Part shown: positions 26,033 to 34,119 of the stretch, piece by piece
Position numbering within the stretch: the stretch's first letter is position 1
Layout of the letters: every line of letters starts with the position of its first letter
Origin: CAZAQV01 sp964487255
Lineage (GTDB): Bacteria; Myxococcota_A; Polyangia; Polyangiales; CAZAQV01
NCBI GenBank assembly: GCA_964487255.1
Contig: CAZAQV010000040.1
Location: forward strand, 1 to 36,295
DNA: 36,295 nucleotides
Reading direction: 5' to 3'
Made by a program: the position numbers and the translations under genes
Notes under the pieces: model-generated
What the model was told of the DNA's origin: nothing
The model's input: the letters and a program-made list of their open reading frames with translations, nothing else
Databases searched by the model: none

Positions 26033-27061
26033 ATGGCTTTGATGAAACGTCGTGCGGCTCAGACATGTTGGGTAGGACTTGCGATCCACACGCTTTTTGC
26101 TTTGGGTTGCGGCGGTTTGCCTCCCGCTCCAGCTGTCCCATCATCGGCGGATTTCAAGCACAGCAAGGCCCCGCTCCAGCCTGGGCTCGACTCGGATCCG
26201 CCACGCGCCATGACACTTGCGCCGGGCGATATTGTGACGATTCGAAAGATCGCCGCTGAGCCGACTGAGGACACCGGCCTGGTCGTCGACGAAAAGGGCA
26301 ACCTTCACGTCCCTCTCGCGGGCGATGTCAAGGTAGCGGGCTTGTCGCTCACCGAAGCGGAGAAAGCTGTCGAAAAGGCAGTCCAACGCTTTGACCGCGT
26401 CGCGCGAATTTCACTCGTTCTTCAGACGCCGACGGGGCAAATGGCCACGGTGGTGGGGGCCGTGACGCAGCCGGGCCGTGTCCAAGCGCTTCCCGGAACG
26501 CGCGTCGCCGACCTGCTGGCATCCGCGGGTGGCCCCGCCTCCCAAACCAGCGACGGCGAGTACACGGTTCTCGCGGACTTGCATCGTGCGCGACTCGTGC
26601 GCGACGGCAGGACCGTGCCCGTCTCCGTGCTCAAAGCGGTCGAAGGTGACCGACGTCACAATGTTCGCGTCCGAGCCGGCGACCAGCTCTACGTTCCGCC
26701 CTCCACAGCGGGACGCATCGCGGTCGTCGGAGAGCTCAGAAATGGGCGGCTTCTGCCCTACCGCCCCGGTATTCGTCTGACCGAGGTTTTGTCTGCGAGT
26801 GGCGGCACGACGCTTGACGGTGATCGCGGCGACATTCGCATTATCCGCGGCCCCTCAGAGAAACCAACTGTGTACGTGGCGGACCTCAAGGACATTATCG
26901 ACGGTGATGCGCCCGACGTTCAGCTCGCGCCGGGTGACGTCGTCTACGTGACGGACCATTGGATCGCCGATGTCGGTGAAGTTCTAAATCGCTTGAGCCC
27001 GATCTTGACGACCGGCCTGTCCGTTGGTTTGGCTATCGGCCTTGCAAATGCGGGCCTCTAG
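26033..27061 (+). CDS. Wza-like polysaccharide export lipoprotein
   Basis: A 342-residue outer-membrane export channel component. Basic residues and a hydrophobic stretch lead to ALGC-GG (Cys26), consistent with lipid anchoring. The Poly_export domain begins at LAPGDIVTIRKI (about 62-73), followed by two SLBB-type units (VVGAVTQPGRVQ near 140 and AVVGELRNGRLLPYR near 230). The C-terminal hydrophobic stretch (LTTGLSVGLAIGLANAGL) could be a membrane-spanning helix. With the Wzz-like and sugar transferase genes it marks a Wzx/Wzy-dependent exopolysaccharide pathway. Flippase, polymerase and glycosyltransferases are not in the window. ATG at 26033 or 26042 are both possible starts. Confidence 0.9.
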   Translation: MALMKRRAAQTCWVGLAIHTLFALGCGGLPPAPAVPSSADFKHSKAPLQPGLDSDPPRAMTLAPGDIVTIRKIAAEPTEDTGLVVDEKGNLHVPLAGDVKVAGLSLTEAEKAVEKAVQRFDRVARISLVLQTPTGQMATVVGAVTQPGRVQALPGTRVADLLASAGGPASQTSDGEYTVLADLHRARLVRDGRTVPVSVLKAVEGDRRHNVRVRAGDQLYVPPSTAGRIAVVGELRNGRLLPYRPGIRLTEVLSASGGTTLDGDRGDIRIIRGPSEKPTVYVADLKDIIDGDAPDVQLAPGDVVYVTDHWIADVGEVLNRLSPILTTGLSVGLAIGLANAGL

Positions 27062-27067
27062 TTGGAG

Positions 27068-27739
27068 ATGAAAGACAAGGTCGCGCAGCTATTTTCGCCA
27101 GGTATCGAACTCGCGGTGGGTTCCGTTCCCGAAGGTGGAGAGGGTGATTACGCCGTGCTCTTTGATGAGGAAAAAGACCAGCTCGCACGTTCGGTCGACA
27201 AGCGGCGCCGAGAATTTGCCGCCGGTCGAGTTCTGGCGCGCGAGGCTCTTGCGCGCTTTGGCGTTCCCCACGCCCCCCTTCTCAACGACGAAGACCGCGC
27301 GCCCCATTGGCCATCGGGAGTTGTCGGCAGCATCACGCACACCCAAGGCTTCTGCGCCGTGGTGGTGGCGCGAAACGAGTCACACCGTGGGCTAGGGATC
27401 GATGCCGAGCCCGCCGCGCCGCTGCGCGAGCGGCTCTTTGGCCACATATGTACCGACGTCGAGCGCGAGTCACTTGCGGAGGGGCCGCTTGACAGTGCGG
27501 GCCTCAACGCGCGGCTCATCTTCTGTGCCAAAGAGGCATTCTACAAGTGCCAGTACGCAGTTACGCAGACCTACCTTGGCTTTCACGATGTCGATGTTTC
27601 GCTCAGCGAGTCCACGTTCTCGGTCAAACTCCGAAAGGACGTACCGCCTCTGTTCGAAGTGGGCGACCGTCTTGAGGGGCGCTTTGTTCTGTTCGACGAC
27701 TTGGTGGTGACCGCGTGCGAGCTGCCTAACGAGGGCTGA
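27068..27739 (+). CDS. 4'-phosphopantetheinyl transferase, EntD/Sfp-like
   Basis: A 223-residue enzyme that moves the phosphopantetheine arm from CoA to a serine of a carrier protein, activating peptide or polyketide synthases or acyl carrier proteins. Visible motifs are FAAGRVLAREAL, WPSGVVGSITHT, the metal-binding GLGIDAEP (Asp112, Glu114) and FCAKEAFYK (Lys155-Lys160), all in EntD order. The ATG at 27068 is preferred; a TTG at 27062 directly after the export gene stop is possible. It follows the Wza-like gene by 6 bases, suggesting co-transcription, and its last 14 bases overlap the convergent radical SAM gene. No carrier-protein or synthase gene is in the window. Confidence 0.88.
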   Translation: MKDKVAQLFSPGIELAVGSVPEGGEGDYAVLFDEEKDQLARSVDKRRREFAAGRVLAREALARFGVPHAPLLNDEDRAPHWPSGVVGSITHTQGFCAVVVARNESHRGLGIDAEPAAPLRERLFGHICTDVERESLAEGPLDSAGLNARLIFCAKEAFYKCQYAVTQTYLGFHDVDVSLSESTFSVKLRKDVPPLFEVGDRLEGRFVLFDDLVVTACELPNEG

Positions 27740-29222
27740 GCAACGGCAGTCGTGGGGCAGGGGGCTTTCGAGGCTCGACGGCCTCGAGCGCATCTTTCCA
27801 CGCACGCCAACCGCCGCCCGCTCGTACCGCGCCCAGAACCGCGCGACCTTCCTCCGGACCGCCCTGCGCGAGCTTCCACTCGACCCAGGCCCAGCGCGCA
27901 CTGGTGCCCCGAATGTCGACCCGGCCTTTGGTGCCCGTGCGCAAGCGCTTGAGGCGCTTTTCGACCAAGGAAATCCCTGCAAAGGGCATGGCGTCGAGGG
28001 GCGTGTTTCGCTTCGACACGAAAGGCGCAATGCCGAGCGATAGCGGGATGGTTTTTGACAGCGACGTGCTCATTTCGATGAGTTCGTCGATGTCCGCGTC
28101 GGTCTCGGAGGGAAGACCGATCATCATATAGAGCTTGAGCCGTTTGAAGCCGTGCTCGCGTGCGAGCTGGGCTGCGCGCTCGAGGTTCTTGAGCTTCGCT
28201 TTTCGATCCATGAGGTCGCGCAAGCGCTGGCTTGCGCCGTCACTTGCCGTAGTCAGTGTCTTGTAGCCGGCTCGCCGCAAGGCTGCACAAAGTGGGTCGC
28301 TTAGGCGGTCGGGGCGCAGCGACGACAGGCCGACTTCGCAACCGCGGTCGGCGAGGGCATTGACGACATCGACAATCTTCGGGTGGTCGCTCACGGCCGC
28401 GCCCACGAGGCCGACGCGTTTTGCGTGCGCCGGAATGCGTTCAAGAATGGTCTCTTGTGGAACGAGTCGCATGCCGCCGTTGGTGCTTCGTCGCATCACG
28501 CAATACTTGCAGCCACGTGAGCAGCCACGTTCCGCTTCAAGCAAGAACATGTTTCGCAGCTCTGTGTGCGGCGTGATGATTTGGCCGGTAGCCGGAAGCC
28601 GGTCGACATCCGCCTTACCCATTTCGGGAAGCACGCTGCCATGCAGGGACGGAACGAAGCAGTTGGGAAGCTCCGCGAGCTTTTGCAGCTGCTCTTTGCG
28701 AGTGGTCGCCGTGAACAGGGCATCGAGTGCGTCGTGGATGGTTTGGTCAGCCTCGCCAAGCAAGATGGCGTCGACGTACGGCGCGAGGGGAAGAGGGTTC
28801 GAGAAGGTCAGCGGACCGCCCGCCAGAATAAACGGATGCCGGTCTTTTCGTTTTTCAGCGAGCGCCGGTATGCCCGACTGTTCAAGACACTGGATGAGAC
28901 CCGCAAGTTCGATTTCATACGCGACCGAGACGGCGACCACCGGAAAGTCGCCGACGGGTGTCTGTGATTCGTAGCTAAAGAGCGGTGTGCGGCTTTGCTC
29001 GTACGCGGTGATGTCATCGGGCAAGAACGCGCGTTCGGCACACGTTTCGGGACGGCTATTGATTTGCGTGTAGATGCTCTGGTAGCCGAGCGAGGACATC
29101 CCGGTGTAGTAGGGACTCGGGTACAGCATGGCCACGCGCTCGGGCGCTTGCTTGAAGATAGTGCCCTGCTCGTCATCAACGCGCGTTTTGACTTGTTCGC
29201 GCAGCTCCCTGGTCGTTGCCAC
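27726..29222 (-). CDS. Radical SAM protein with B12-binding-like N-terminal domain
   Basis: A 498-residue protein with the radical SAM iron-sulfur motif CSRGCKYC (Cys234, Cys238, Cys241) in ERGCSRGCKYC, followed by a partial TIM-barrel core. The N-terminal about 160 residues resemble the Rossmann-like domain that precedes the core in B12-dependent or YgiQ/TIGR03960-type proteins (PFILAGGP, DAILLGEAD), but a cobalamin-binding DxHxxG motif is not evident. The Pro/Arg-rich C-terminal end is probably disordered. The substrate is unknown. It is convergent with the phosphopantetheinyl transferase gene. Confidence 0.85.
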   Translation of the reverse strand: MATTRELREQVKTRVDDEQGTIFKQAPERVAMLYPSPYYTGMSSLGYQSIYTQINSRPETCAERAFLPDDITAYEQSRTPLFSYESQTPVGDFPVVAVSVAYEIELAGLIQCLEQSGIPALAEKRKDRHPFILAGGPLTFSNPLPLAPYVDAILLGEADQTIHDALDALFTATTRKEQLQKLAELPNCFVPSLHGSVLPEMGKADVDRLPATGQIITPHTELRNMFLLEAERGCSRGCKYCVMRRSTNGGMRLVPQETILERIPAHAKRVGLVGAAVSDHPKIVDVVNALADRGCEVGLSSLRPDRLSDPLCAALRRAGYKTLTTASDGASQRLRDLMDRKAKLKNLERAAQLAREHGFKRLKLYMMIGLPSETDADIDELIEMSTSLSKTIPLSLGIAPFVSKRNTPLDAMPFAGISLVEKRLKRLRTGTKGRVDIRGTSARWAWVEWKLAQGGPEEGRAVLGAVRAGGGWRAWKDALEAVEPRKPPAPRLPLLSPR

Positions 29223-29322
29223 CGTTCACCATAGCACGAGCCGTGGCTAGCGAAGAGCCAGAAACACTAGCGGACGCGATGAGTGCTCTTGCAACCCGTG
29301 CCCTAAAAGAGAGAGAGATTTT

Positions 29323-29421
29323 GTCCAGGTCGTTCCGTGCCTGAGTGCCCCTGGACGAAGGAGCGAAGGCGTACCTAAATGGTACGTCGAGGGACTGAAG
29401 GAAGCGGTAAGCCAGGCACGG
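29323..29421. repeat. Nested inverted repeats in intergenic region
   Basis: Three inverted pairs lie in the 216-bp gap: CCGTGCCTG (29335-29343) with CAGGCACGG (29413-29421), GTCCAGG (29323-29329) with CCTGGAC (29350-29356), and a compact GTACC-TAAAT-GGTAC hairpin at 29371-29385. The first two pairings overlap and could be alternatives. The region follows the SDR stop codon and precedes the radical SAM start on the minus strand, so it may be a terminator, an mRNA leader structure or a dispersed palindromic repeat. No gene is seen here. Confidence 0.6.
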
Positions 29422-29438
29422 GGCGAGATGGGCGGAAT

Positions 29439-30182
29439 CTAGCGGGCGCGTTCGCCGCCGTCGGCGACCAGCGCATGCCCCGTGACATAGGATGCTGCGT
29501 CACTTGCCAGAAAAAGCGCAGGTCCAGCCATTTCGTCGGCGTGCGCCGCGCGCCGGAGCGGAATGCGGCTGAGCATCTTTTCCTTCGCGGCGTCGGGTAC
29601 GGCTTCGGTCATGTCCGTGTCGACAAACCCTGGCACCAGTGCATTGACGCGAACGCCGTCGCGGGCCCATTCGATGGCCATCACCTTCATGGCATGGAGA
29701 AGCGCGGCCTTTGCACTGCCGTAGGCCAGTGTCCCACTCGCCCCGCCCAGGCCCCAAATGCTTCCGACCAAGATGATCGAGCCACCACTTTTCATATGCG
29801 TATATGCGCGCTTCGAGCACTCCACGCCGCCGTGATAATGGACGTCCATCAGGCGCGTTCGCTCGCGCTCGCTACTTTGCGAGGCGAATTCCGCGCTTGC
29901 GATGCCAGCACAATGCACGAAGATGTCGAGCTGGTTCAAGGGCGCGAAGAGCGCGTCGATCGCTTCCGCTTGCGCGACGTCGCAAGCCACGCCGCTCGCA
30001 TGCAATCCCTCGTCTGCGAGTTGCCTAACCGCGTGGGTACAGGCCTCTTGTGAGCGAGAACTGACCACGACGTGCGCGCCAGCTTGAGCGAATGCGCGCG
30101 CGATGGCGAAGCCGATGCCACGCGTGCCACCCGTGATGAGTGCGCGCTTTCCGTCGAGTGAAAAAAGTGAATCGCTGGTCAT
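29439..30182 (-). CDS. Short-chain dehydrogenase/reductase
   Basis: A 247-residue cytoplasmic NAD(P)-dependent oxidoreductase of the classical SDR family. The Rossmann motif is ITGGTRGIG (16-24); the catalytic Ser141, Tyr154 and Lys158 (YGSAK) are present. The usual NAG is CAG (91-93), and the position of the catalytic Asn is His115 (DVHYHG). This may alter but not abolish activity. The C terminus keeps the family ending VTGHALVADGG. The ATG overlaps the TGA of the upstream TPR gene (ATGA), showing coupled translation. The substrate cannot be inferred; FabG-like 3-ketoacyl reduction is only one option. Confidence 0.9.
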   Translation of the reverse strand: MTSDSLFSLDGKRALITGGTRGIGFAIARAFAQAGAHVVVSSRSQEACTHAVRQLADEGLHASGVACDVAQAEAIDALFAPLNQLDIFVHCAGIASAEFASQSSERERTRLMDVHYHGGVECSKRAYTHMKSGGSIILVGSIWGLGGASGTLAYGSAKAALLHAMKVMAIEWARDGVRVNALVPGFVDTDMTEAVPDAAKEKMLSRIPLRRAAHADEMAGPALFLASDAASYVTGHALVADGGERAR

Positions 30183-33100
30183 TCTTTCGTTCCCAGTGCG
30201 CGCTCGGCGCGTTTTATAAACTGTCCGTTGGGTGCGAGCGCCACATAGTCGGCGTAGGCCTTGGCGGCTTCCGGCGAATTGGCACTGGCCAGCGACTCGC
30301 CCAAAAAGAAGTAGGCCTCCGGCAGCGTCCCGCGGTACCTCACGGCGCCGCGCAGTGCCTCACGTGCATCATCGAGCCCCTTGGCGCCTTCGAGAAGGTA
30401 GGCGCGCCCCCGCAGCAGCCAATACTGTGCCTTGATGGGTTCAGGCGTCTTCTTGTTGCCGATTTTCGGGTAGACCAATGCAAGGTACTTGTGCGCCGTG
30501 GCGGGCTTGCCGGCGTGTACGGCGGCCTCGCTCTTGGCGAGCAGTGCCGCGATGGAGCCCGGCGCCGTACGAAGTGCGCGGTCCAACTGCTCGGTGGCCT
30601 GTTCGGCTTTACCCAACGCAGAGAGCGCTTTTGCGTAGGCAACGATCACCTCCACATCAGCGTCTTCCTTTTTCGCAATGTCCTTCACAAGAGCTTCAGC
30701 GTGGTCGGGTCGCGCGAGTAGCAGCGCGGCGTTGGCGAGCTTGAAACGAAGCGCAGGAGAGAGGGGGTCAAACTTCATCGCCTTTTCGAGTTCTGCGAGA
30801 CCGTCGACGTTTCGACCACTTGCCGCAAGGGCTTGCGTACGACCGATCACGGCCTCCGGGCCTGCCGGAACGTCGTTGCGGTAGTGCAGTTCGGCCTTTC
30901 CGTAGTGACCATGAGTGAGCAGCAGTTCGCCGAGCAACACCGCGGCTTCTCTTTCGTTGGGTGCGAGCGAGAGCGCACGCGAGTACCCCGTTTCCGCTTT
31001 CTCAAAATCGCCCAGTGACTGCCAGTACCGGCCGTACTCCAAGTGCGCACTGGCGTCCTGCGGGGCGGCGCGCACGAGCTCTTCAAGGGCTGCTTTTTCC
31101 GCTCCCGCATCGTTTGCATCTTTCGCGGCCCGAACCAGCGCGCGCAATGCGTCGATGTTGCCCGGGTGCGCTGCACTGAGCGACTTGGCTTCGGCGAGCA
31201 GCTCCTCGTGTTCGTCGTGTTCCTCGGACAGAGCGCTGCGAAGCTCGATGGAGAGAGCAAGTAAGCGAGGATCGTCCGCGATCTTGCGCGCGTTAATACG
31301 CGCGAGGGCGTCTTTCATGTAATCGGTGTTGTTGGTTTGGGCAGCCGTTCGACCCAGCATGAGCAGCGACTCTTCGTCGTGCTCGTGGGTTCCGGCAAGG
31401 GCGTCCCACGCCGCACTCGGGTCGTTCAAGGCGAATGCACTCTTTGCCACGATGCGGCGGATACCCGCGTGATCGGGTACCAGCTTTTGCGCCAACAGCG
31501 CGGCTGCGACGGCGGGGCCAGGAGCATCGCGATCGAGCGCAACTTGCGCTGCGAGGGCCAGGTTGAGTGGGTCACGAACGCCCGACGACTTCAAACTCGA
31601 CTCCAGTTCGCTCGGTTTGCCGTGTACAAATCGCCGAATCAGCTCACTCGATGCGCCGTATTTGGCGATCAGGTCGTGGTCGGTCTTGGTGCGCTTTTCT
31701 GGGGCGGTCGGGTTCTCGACGGCGCTGCGGTAGAGGGGCACGATAGCGTCCACGTCGTCACTGGGTGCGGTGCGTAGCGCTCGCTGCGCCTCCTCTTTAC
31801 CTTGCTGCAAATACGCGAACATTGCGAGCGCCAAGGTTGCGTCGCGGTAGGTCGGCTCGGCCTGTAGCGCTTCGCGCAACAAGGTTTCTCCCTCGGGTAG
31901 GCCGACGCTGGCCAATGTGCGCCCGGCAAGATAGGTGGCGAACGTCGTCGGTCGTGGACTCATCGTCGATTTGCGGGCTGCCTCCACCGCGCTCTTGATG
32001 TTCCCCTGCAGCAGTTCCAGGGTGGCTCGAGCAGCGTCGGCTTCGCCGGCTTGCAGCGCTTGCGCGGCGGGGAGCAAAGACTCAAGCTGCGACCCCGACT
32101 TGAGGCCCTCGCGGTATGCCAAGTGTGCGGCCGCGAGCACTCTTTCTCGTTCGGACGGCCCCTTCTGTGCGAGGGCACGCAGCTCGGCCTTGTCGGGTTG
32201 GAGCAGCGCTCTGAGCAGCGGCACGTTTTCTTTGGACTCGGGCTTTGTTTCGAACTTGCGCACGGCCACGAACGCCAGCACGGCGATGAGCAGAGGGAGC
32301 GCCAACAACAGGAGCCAAGGTGTCTTCCTCTTAGGCCGTTCTTCAACGAGCCTTTTGTCGGTTGTGCGGCGGCTTGCGACCTGTGTTTTGGGCCCGCTCG
32401 GTTCGGGCGCGTGGCGTTCGACCACGATTTCGGCGTCCGGTCCGTCATCGAGGTCGACCTCGACGTTTTCGTCGGTGTTTGGTGTGGGCTGAGGCTCGGG
32501 GAGACTCTCGTGGTCGATCGTCACGGAGCGTGGTTGAACTGGGCTTTCGCTTGTCGGCTTGCCCTCGCGTTGTTCGGGCTGGGGGCTGGCGTTTGGCATC
32601 GCGGATGGGTCGAGCATGAGCGTCGACTTTGCAGCCTGTACGCGGGCTACCCCGTGCGGGGTGGTCTGTCGTCGTGCGCGAATGGGTCTGCTGTCGCCGA
32701 CTTCGCTTACGCGAATCGATGGTGACGACTGGATTTGTCGAGGCTCGTTGGGTTCGTCGGCTGCTTCGGCGGTCGTGTCGGTGAGTTCTTCCGGTGGCTC
32801 GCTACCCATCATCAGTGTGCGTTTGCGTGAGCGTGGCGGGCTGGAGCTCGTCCGCGCGGAACGTTCCGCCGGTGGTGCGTCGCTCGTGAGCCTTGCAGGT
32901 TCGTCGACCACGGGCGGATCCAATTCCGGATCGGGACGGACGGCCATGCCGCGTGCCAAGCGGTTTGCGCGCTCGTGCAGGCGACGGATCTCTTGGCCTT
33001 CGTCATCGAGGGCGACGGCACGGCCAAGTACTTTCGCCGCGCGCTTTGCGTCGCCTCGACGCAAAAGAGTCTCGCCGAGGTAGCGGAGCGCCTCCGCATC

Positions 33101-33352
33101 GCCACGGTCCATCTTCGAGGCTTGAAGAAACGCCTCTTGCGCTCGCTCGAGGTCACCACCTTCGAGCAGAACGCGCCCCAGTACCACGACGAGTCCGGCG
33201 TTGTCGGGGCGACGCCGCAAGCCCGTGGCCGCAACTTCCATCGCGTCTCGCGTGCGGTCGACCGAGAGCAGGTCTCGCGCGAGCGAGCCGGCGTCCTCCT
33301 TTTTACTGAGGTTCCGAAAGCGCAGCAGCCTGCGGTCGAGATCCGCGTCCAT
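30179..33352 (-). CDS. Membrane-anchored TPR protein
   Basis: A 1057-residue protein. Residues about 30-130 hold cytoplasmic TPR units, followed by a disordered acidic/basic linker (140-340), a single membrane helix (345-365, LLLLALPLLIAVLAFVAVR) and a large second TPR array (about 380-1050) probably outside the cytoplasm. TPR arrays on both sides of the membrane suggest a bridging scaffold; this is inference. It shares an ATGA stop/start overlap with the SDR gene. No enzymatic domain is seen. It is divergent from the NTF2-like lipoprotein gene with an 80-bp gap. Confidence 0.85.
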   Translation of the reverse strand: MDADLDRRLLRFRNLSKKEDAGSLARDLLSVDRTRDAMEVAATGLRRRPDNAGLVVVLGRVLLEGGDLERAQEAFLQASKMDRGDAEALRYLGETLLRRGDAKRAAKVLGRAVALDDEGQEIRRLHERANRLARGMAVRPDPELDPPVVDEPARLTSDAPPAERSARTSSSPPRSRKRTLMMGSEPPEELTDTTAEAADEPNEPRQIQSSPSIRVSEVGDSRPIRARRQTTPHGVARVQAAKSTLMLDPSAMPNASPQPEQREGKPTSESPVQPRSVTIDHESLPEPQPTPNTDENVEVDLDDGPDAEIVVERHAPEPSGPKTQVASRRTTDKRLVEERPKRKTPWLLLLALPLLIAVLAFVAVRKFETKPESKENVPLLRALLQPDKAELRALAQKGPSERERVLAAAHLAYREGLKSGSQLESLLPAAQALQAGEADAARATLELLQGNIKSAVEAARKSTMSPRPTTFATYLAGRTLASVGLPEGETLLREALQAEPTYRDATLALAMFAYLQQGKEEAQRALRTAPSDDVDAIVPLYRSAVENPTAPEKRTKTDHDLIAKYGASSELIRRFVHGKPSELESSLKSSGVRDPLNLALAAQVALDRDAPGPAVAAALLAQKLVPDHAGIRRIVAKSAFALNDPSAAWDALAGTHEHDEESLLMLGRTAAQTNNTDYMKDALARINARKIADDPRLLALSIELRSALSEEHDEHEELLAEAKSLSAAHPGNIDALRALVRAAKDANDAGAEKAALEELVRAAPQDASAHLEYGRYWQSLGDFEKAETGYSRALSLAPNEREAAVLLGELLLTHGHYGKAELHYRNDVPAGPEAVIGRTQALAASGRNVDGLAELEKAMKFDPLSPALRFKLANAALLLARPDHAEALVKDIAKKEDADVEVIVAYAKALSALGKAEQATEQLDRALRTAPGSIAALLAKSEAAVHAGKPATAHKYLALVYPKIGNKKTPEPIKAQYWLLRGRAYLLEGAKGLDDAREALRGAVRYRGTLPEAYFFLGESLASANSPEAAKAYADYVALAPNGQFIKRAERALGTKE

Positions 33353-33432
33353 GGCTCAACTCTACCCGCGGAACGATCGGAGTAAAGGTATCTACACAAA
33401 CAGCGGCCGCATGCGTTACAACAAAGGGTGTC

Positions 33433-34083
33433 ATGACCCGATGGATCATCACGATACACTTGCTAATGGCCTTGCTCGGCTGTGGGGCGAGTGGCCCAGG
33501 TGATCGGCTTGACGACTACGCGGGCGCACTTCGTGACCGCCGCTACGAAGACGCCTACGCAATGATGAGCGCCGCCTATCGGCAGAGCGTGTCCGAGAGC
33601 GAGTTCACCACTCGCCTAAAGAACGACCGCGCAGCGGTGTTGGAGCTGGTGGCGCTTTTGCAAGAAGGTCGTGGGCCCGTGGTCGAGCGTGCCGAAGTTC
33701 AGCTTGCCGATGGCACACCGATCACATTCCGCAAGGAAAACGAGGAGTGGCTGATCAGCTCACACACGGTCGACTTCTACAGTCAGGCGAGCCCGCGCCT
33801 TGCTTTGCGGACATTTATCCGCGCGGTGGAAAGGCGACGATACGATGTCTTGCTCAGCCTTGTGCCTCAAAGCGAGCGCGAGGGGATGACCGAAGCCTCG
33901 CTCAAAGCGGCGATCGAGGGCGAGGACAAGCAAGCGCTCGAGGTCTTGGTCGGTCGCTTGCGGGCCAGCATGCAGAACCCGATCGAGGAAATCGGTGACT
34001 CCGCAGTGATGCGTTATGCAGGTCGATTCGCCGTCCGCTTCGTTCGCGAAGAAGGCGTTTGGCGGATTCAAGACCCCGACTAA
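33433..34083 (+). CDS. Small lipoprotein, possibly NTF2-like
   Basis: A 216-residue lipoprotein with a hydrophobic signal and lipobox LLGC-GA (Cys17). AAGGG five bases before the ATG supports the start. The mature part has two similar alpha/beta stretches (DDYAGALRDRRYEDAYAMM and LRTFIRAVERRRYDVLLSL) followed by strands (FVREEGVWRIQDPD). This recalls paired NTF2-like domains, but the match is by eye only. A ligand is not evident. Confidence 0.72.
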   Translation: MTRWIITIHLLMALLGCGASGPGDRLDDYAGALRDRRYEDAYAMMSAAYRQSVSESEFTTRLKNDRAAVLELVALLQEGRGPVVERAEVQLADGTPITFRKENEEWLISSHTVDFYSQASPRLALRTFIRAVERRRYDVLLSLVPQSEREGMTEASLKAAIEGEDKQALEVLVGRLRASMQNPIEEIGDSAVMRYAGRFAVRFVREEGVWRIQDPD

Positions 34084-34119
34084 GGCGCGGCAAACAAAGC
34101 AACGAAATTACGCTTAGCG

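Noticed and set aside
27062..27739. Phosphopantetheinyl transferase as proof of a local natural-product cluster
   Set aside because: No synthase, carrier-protein or tailoring gene accompanies it in this window.
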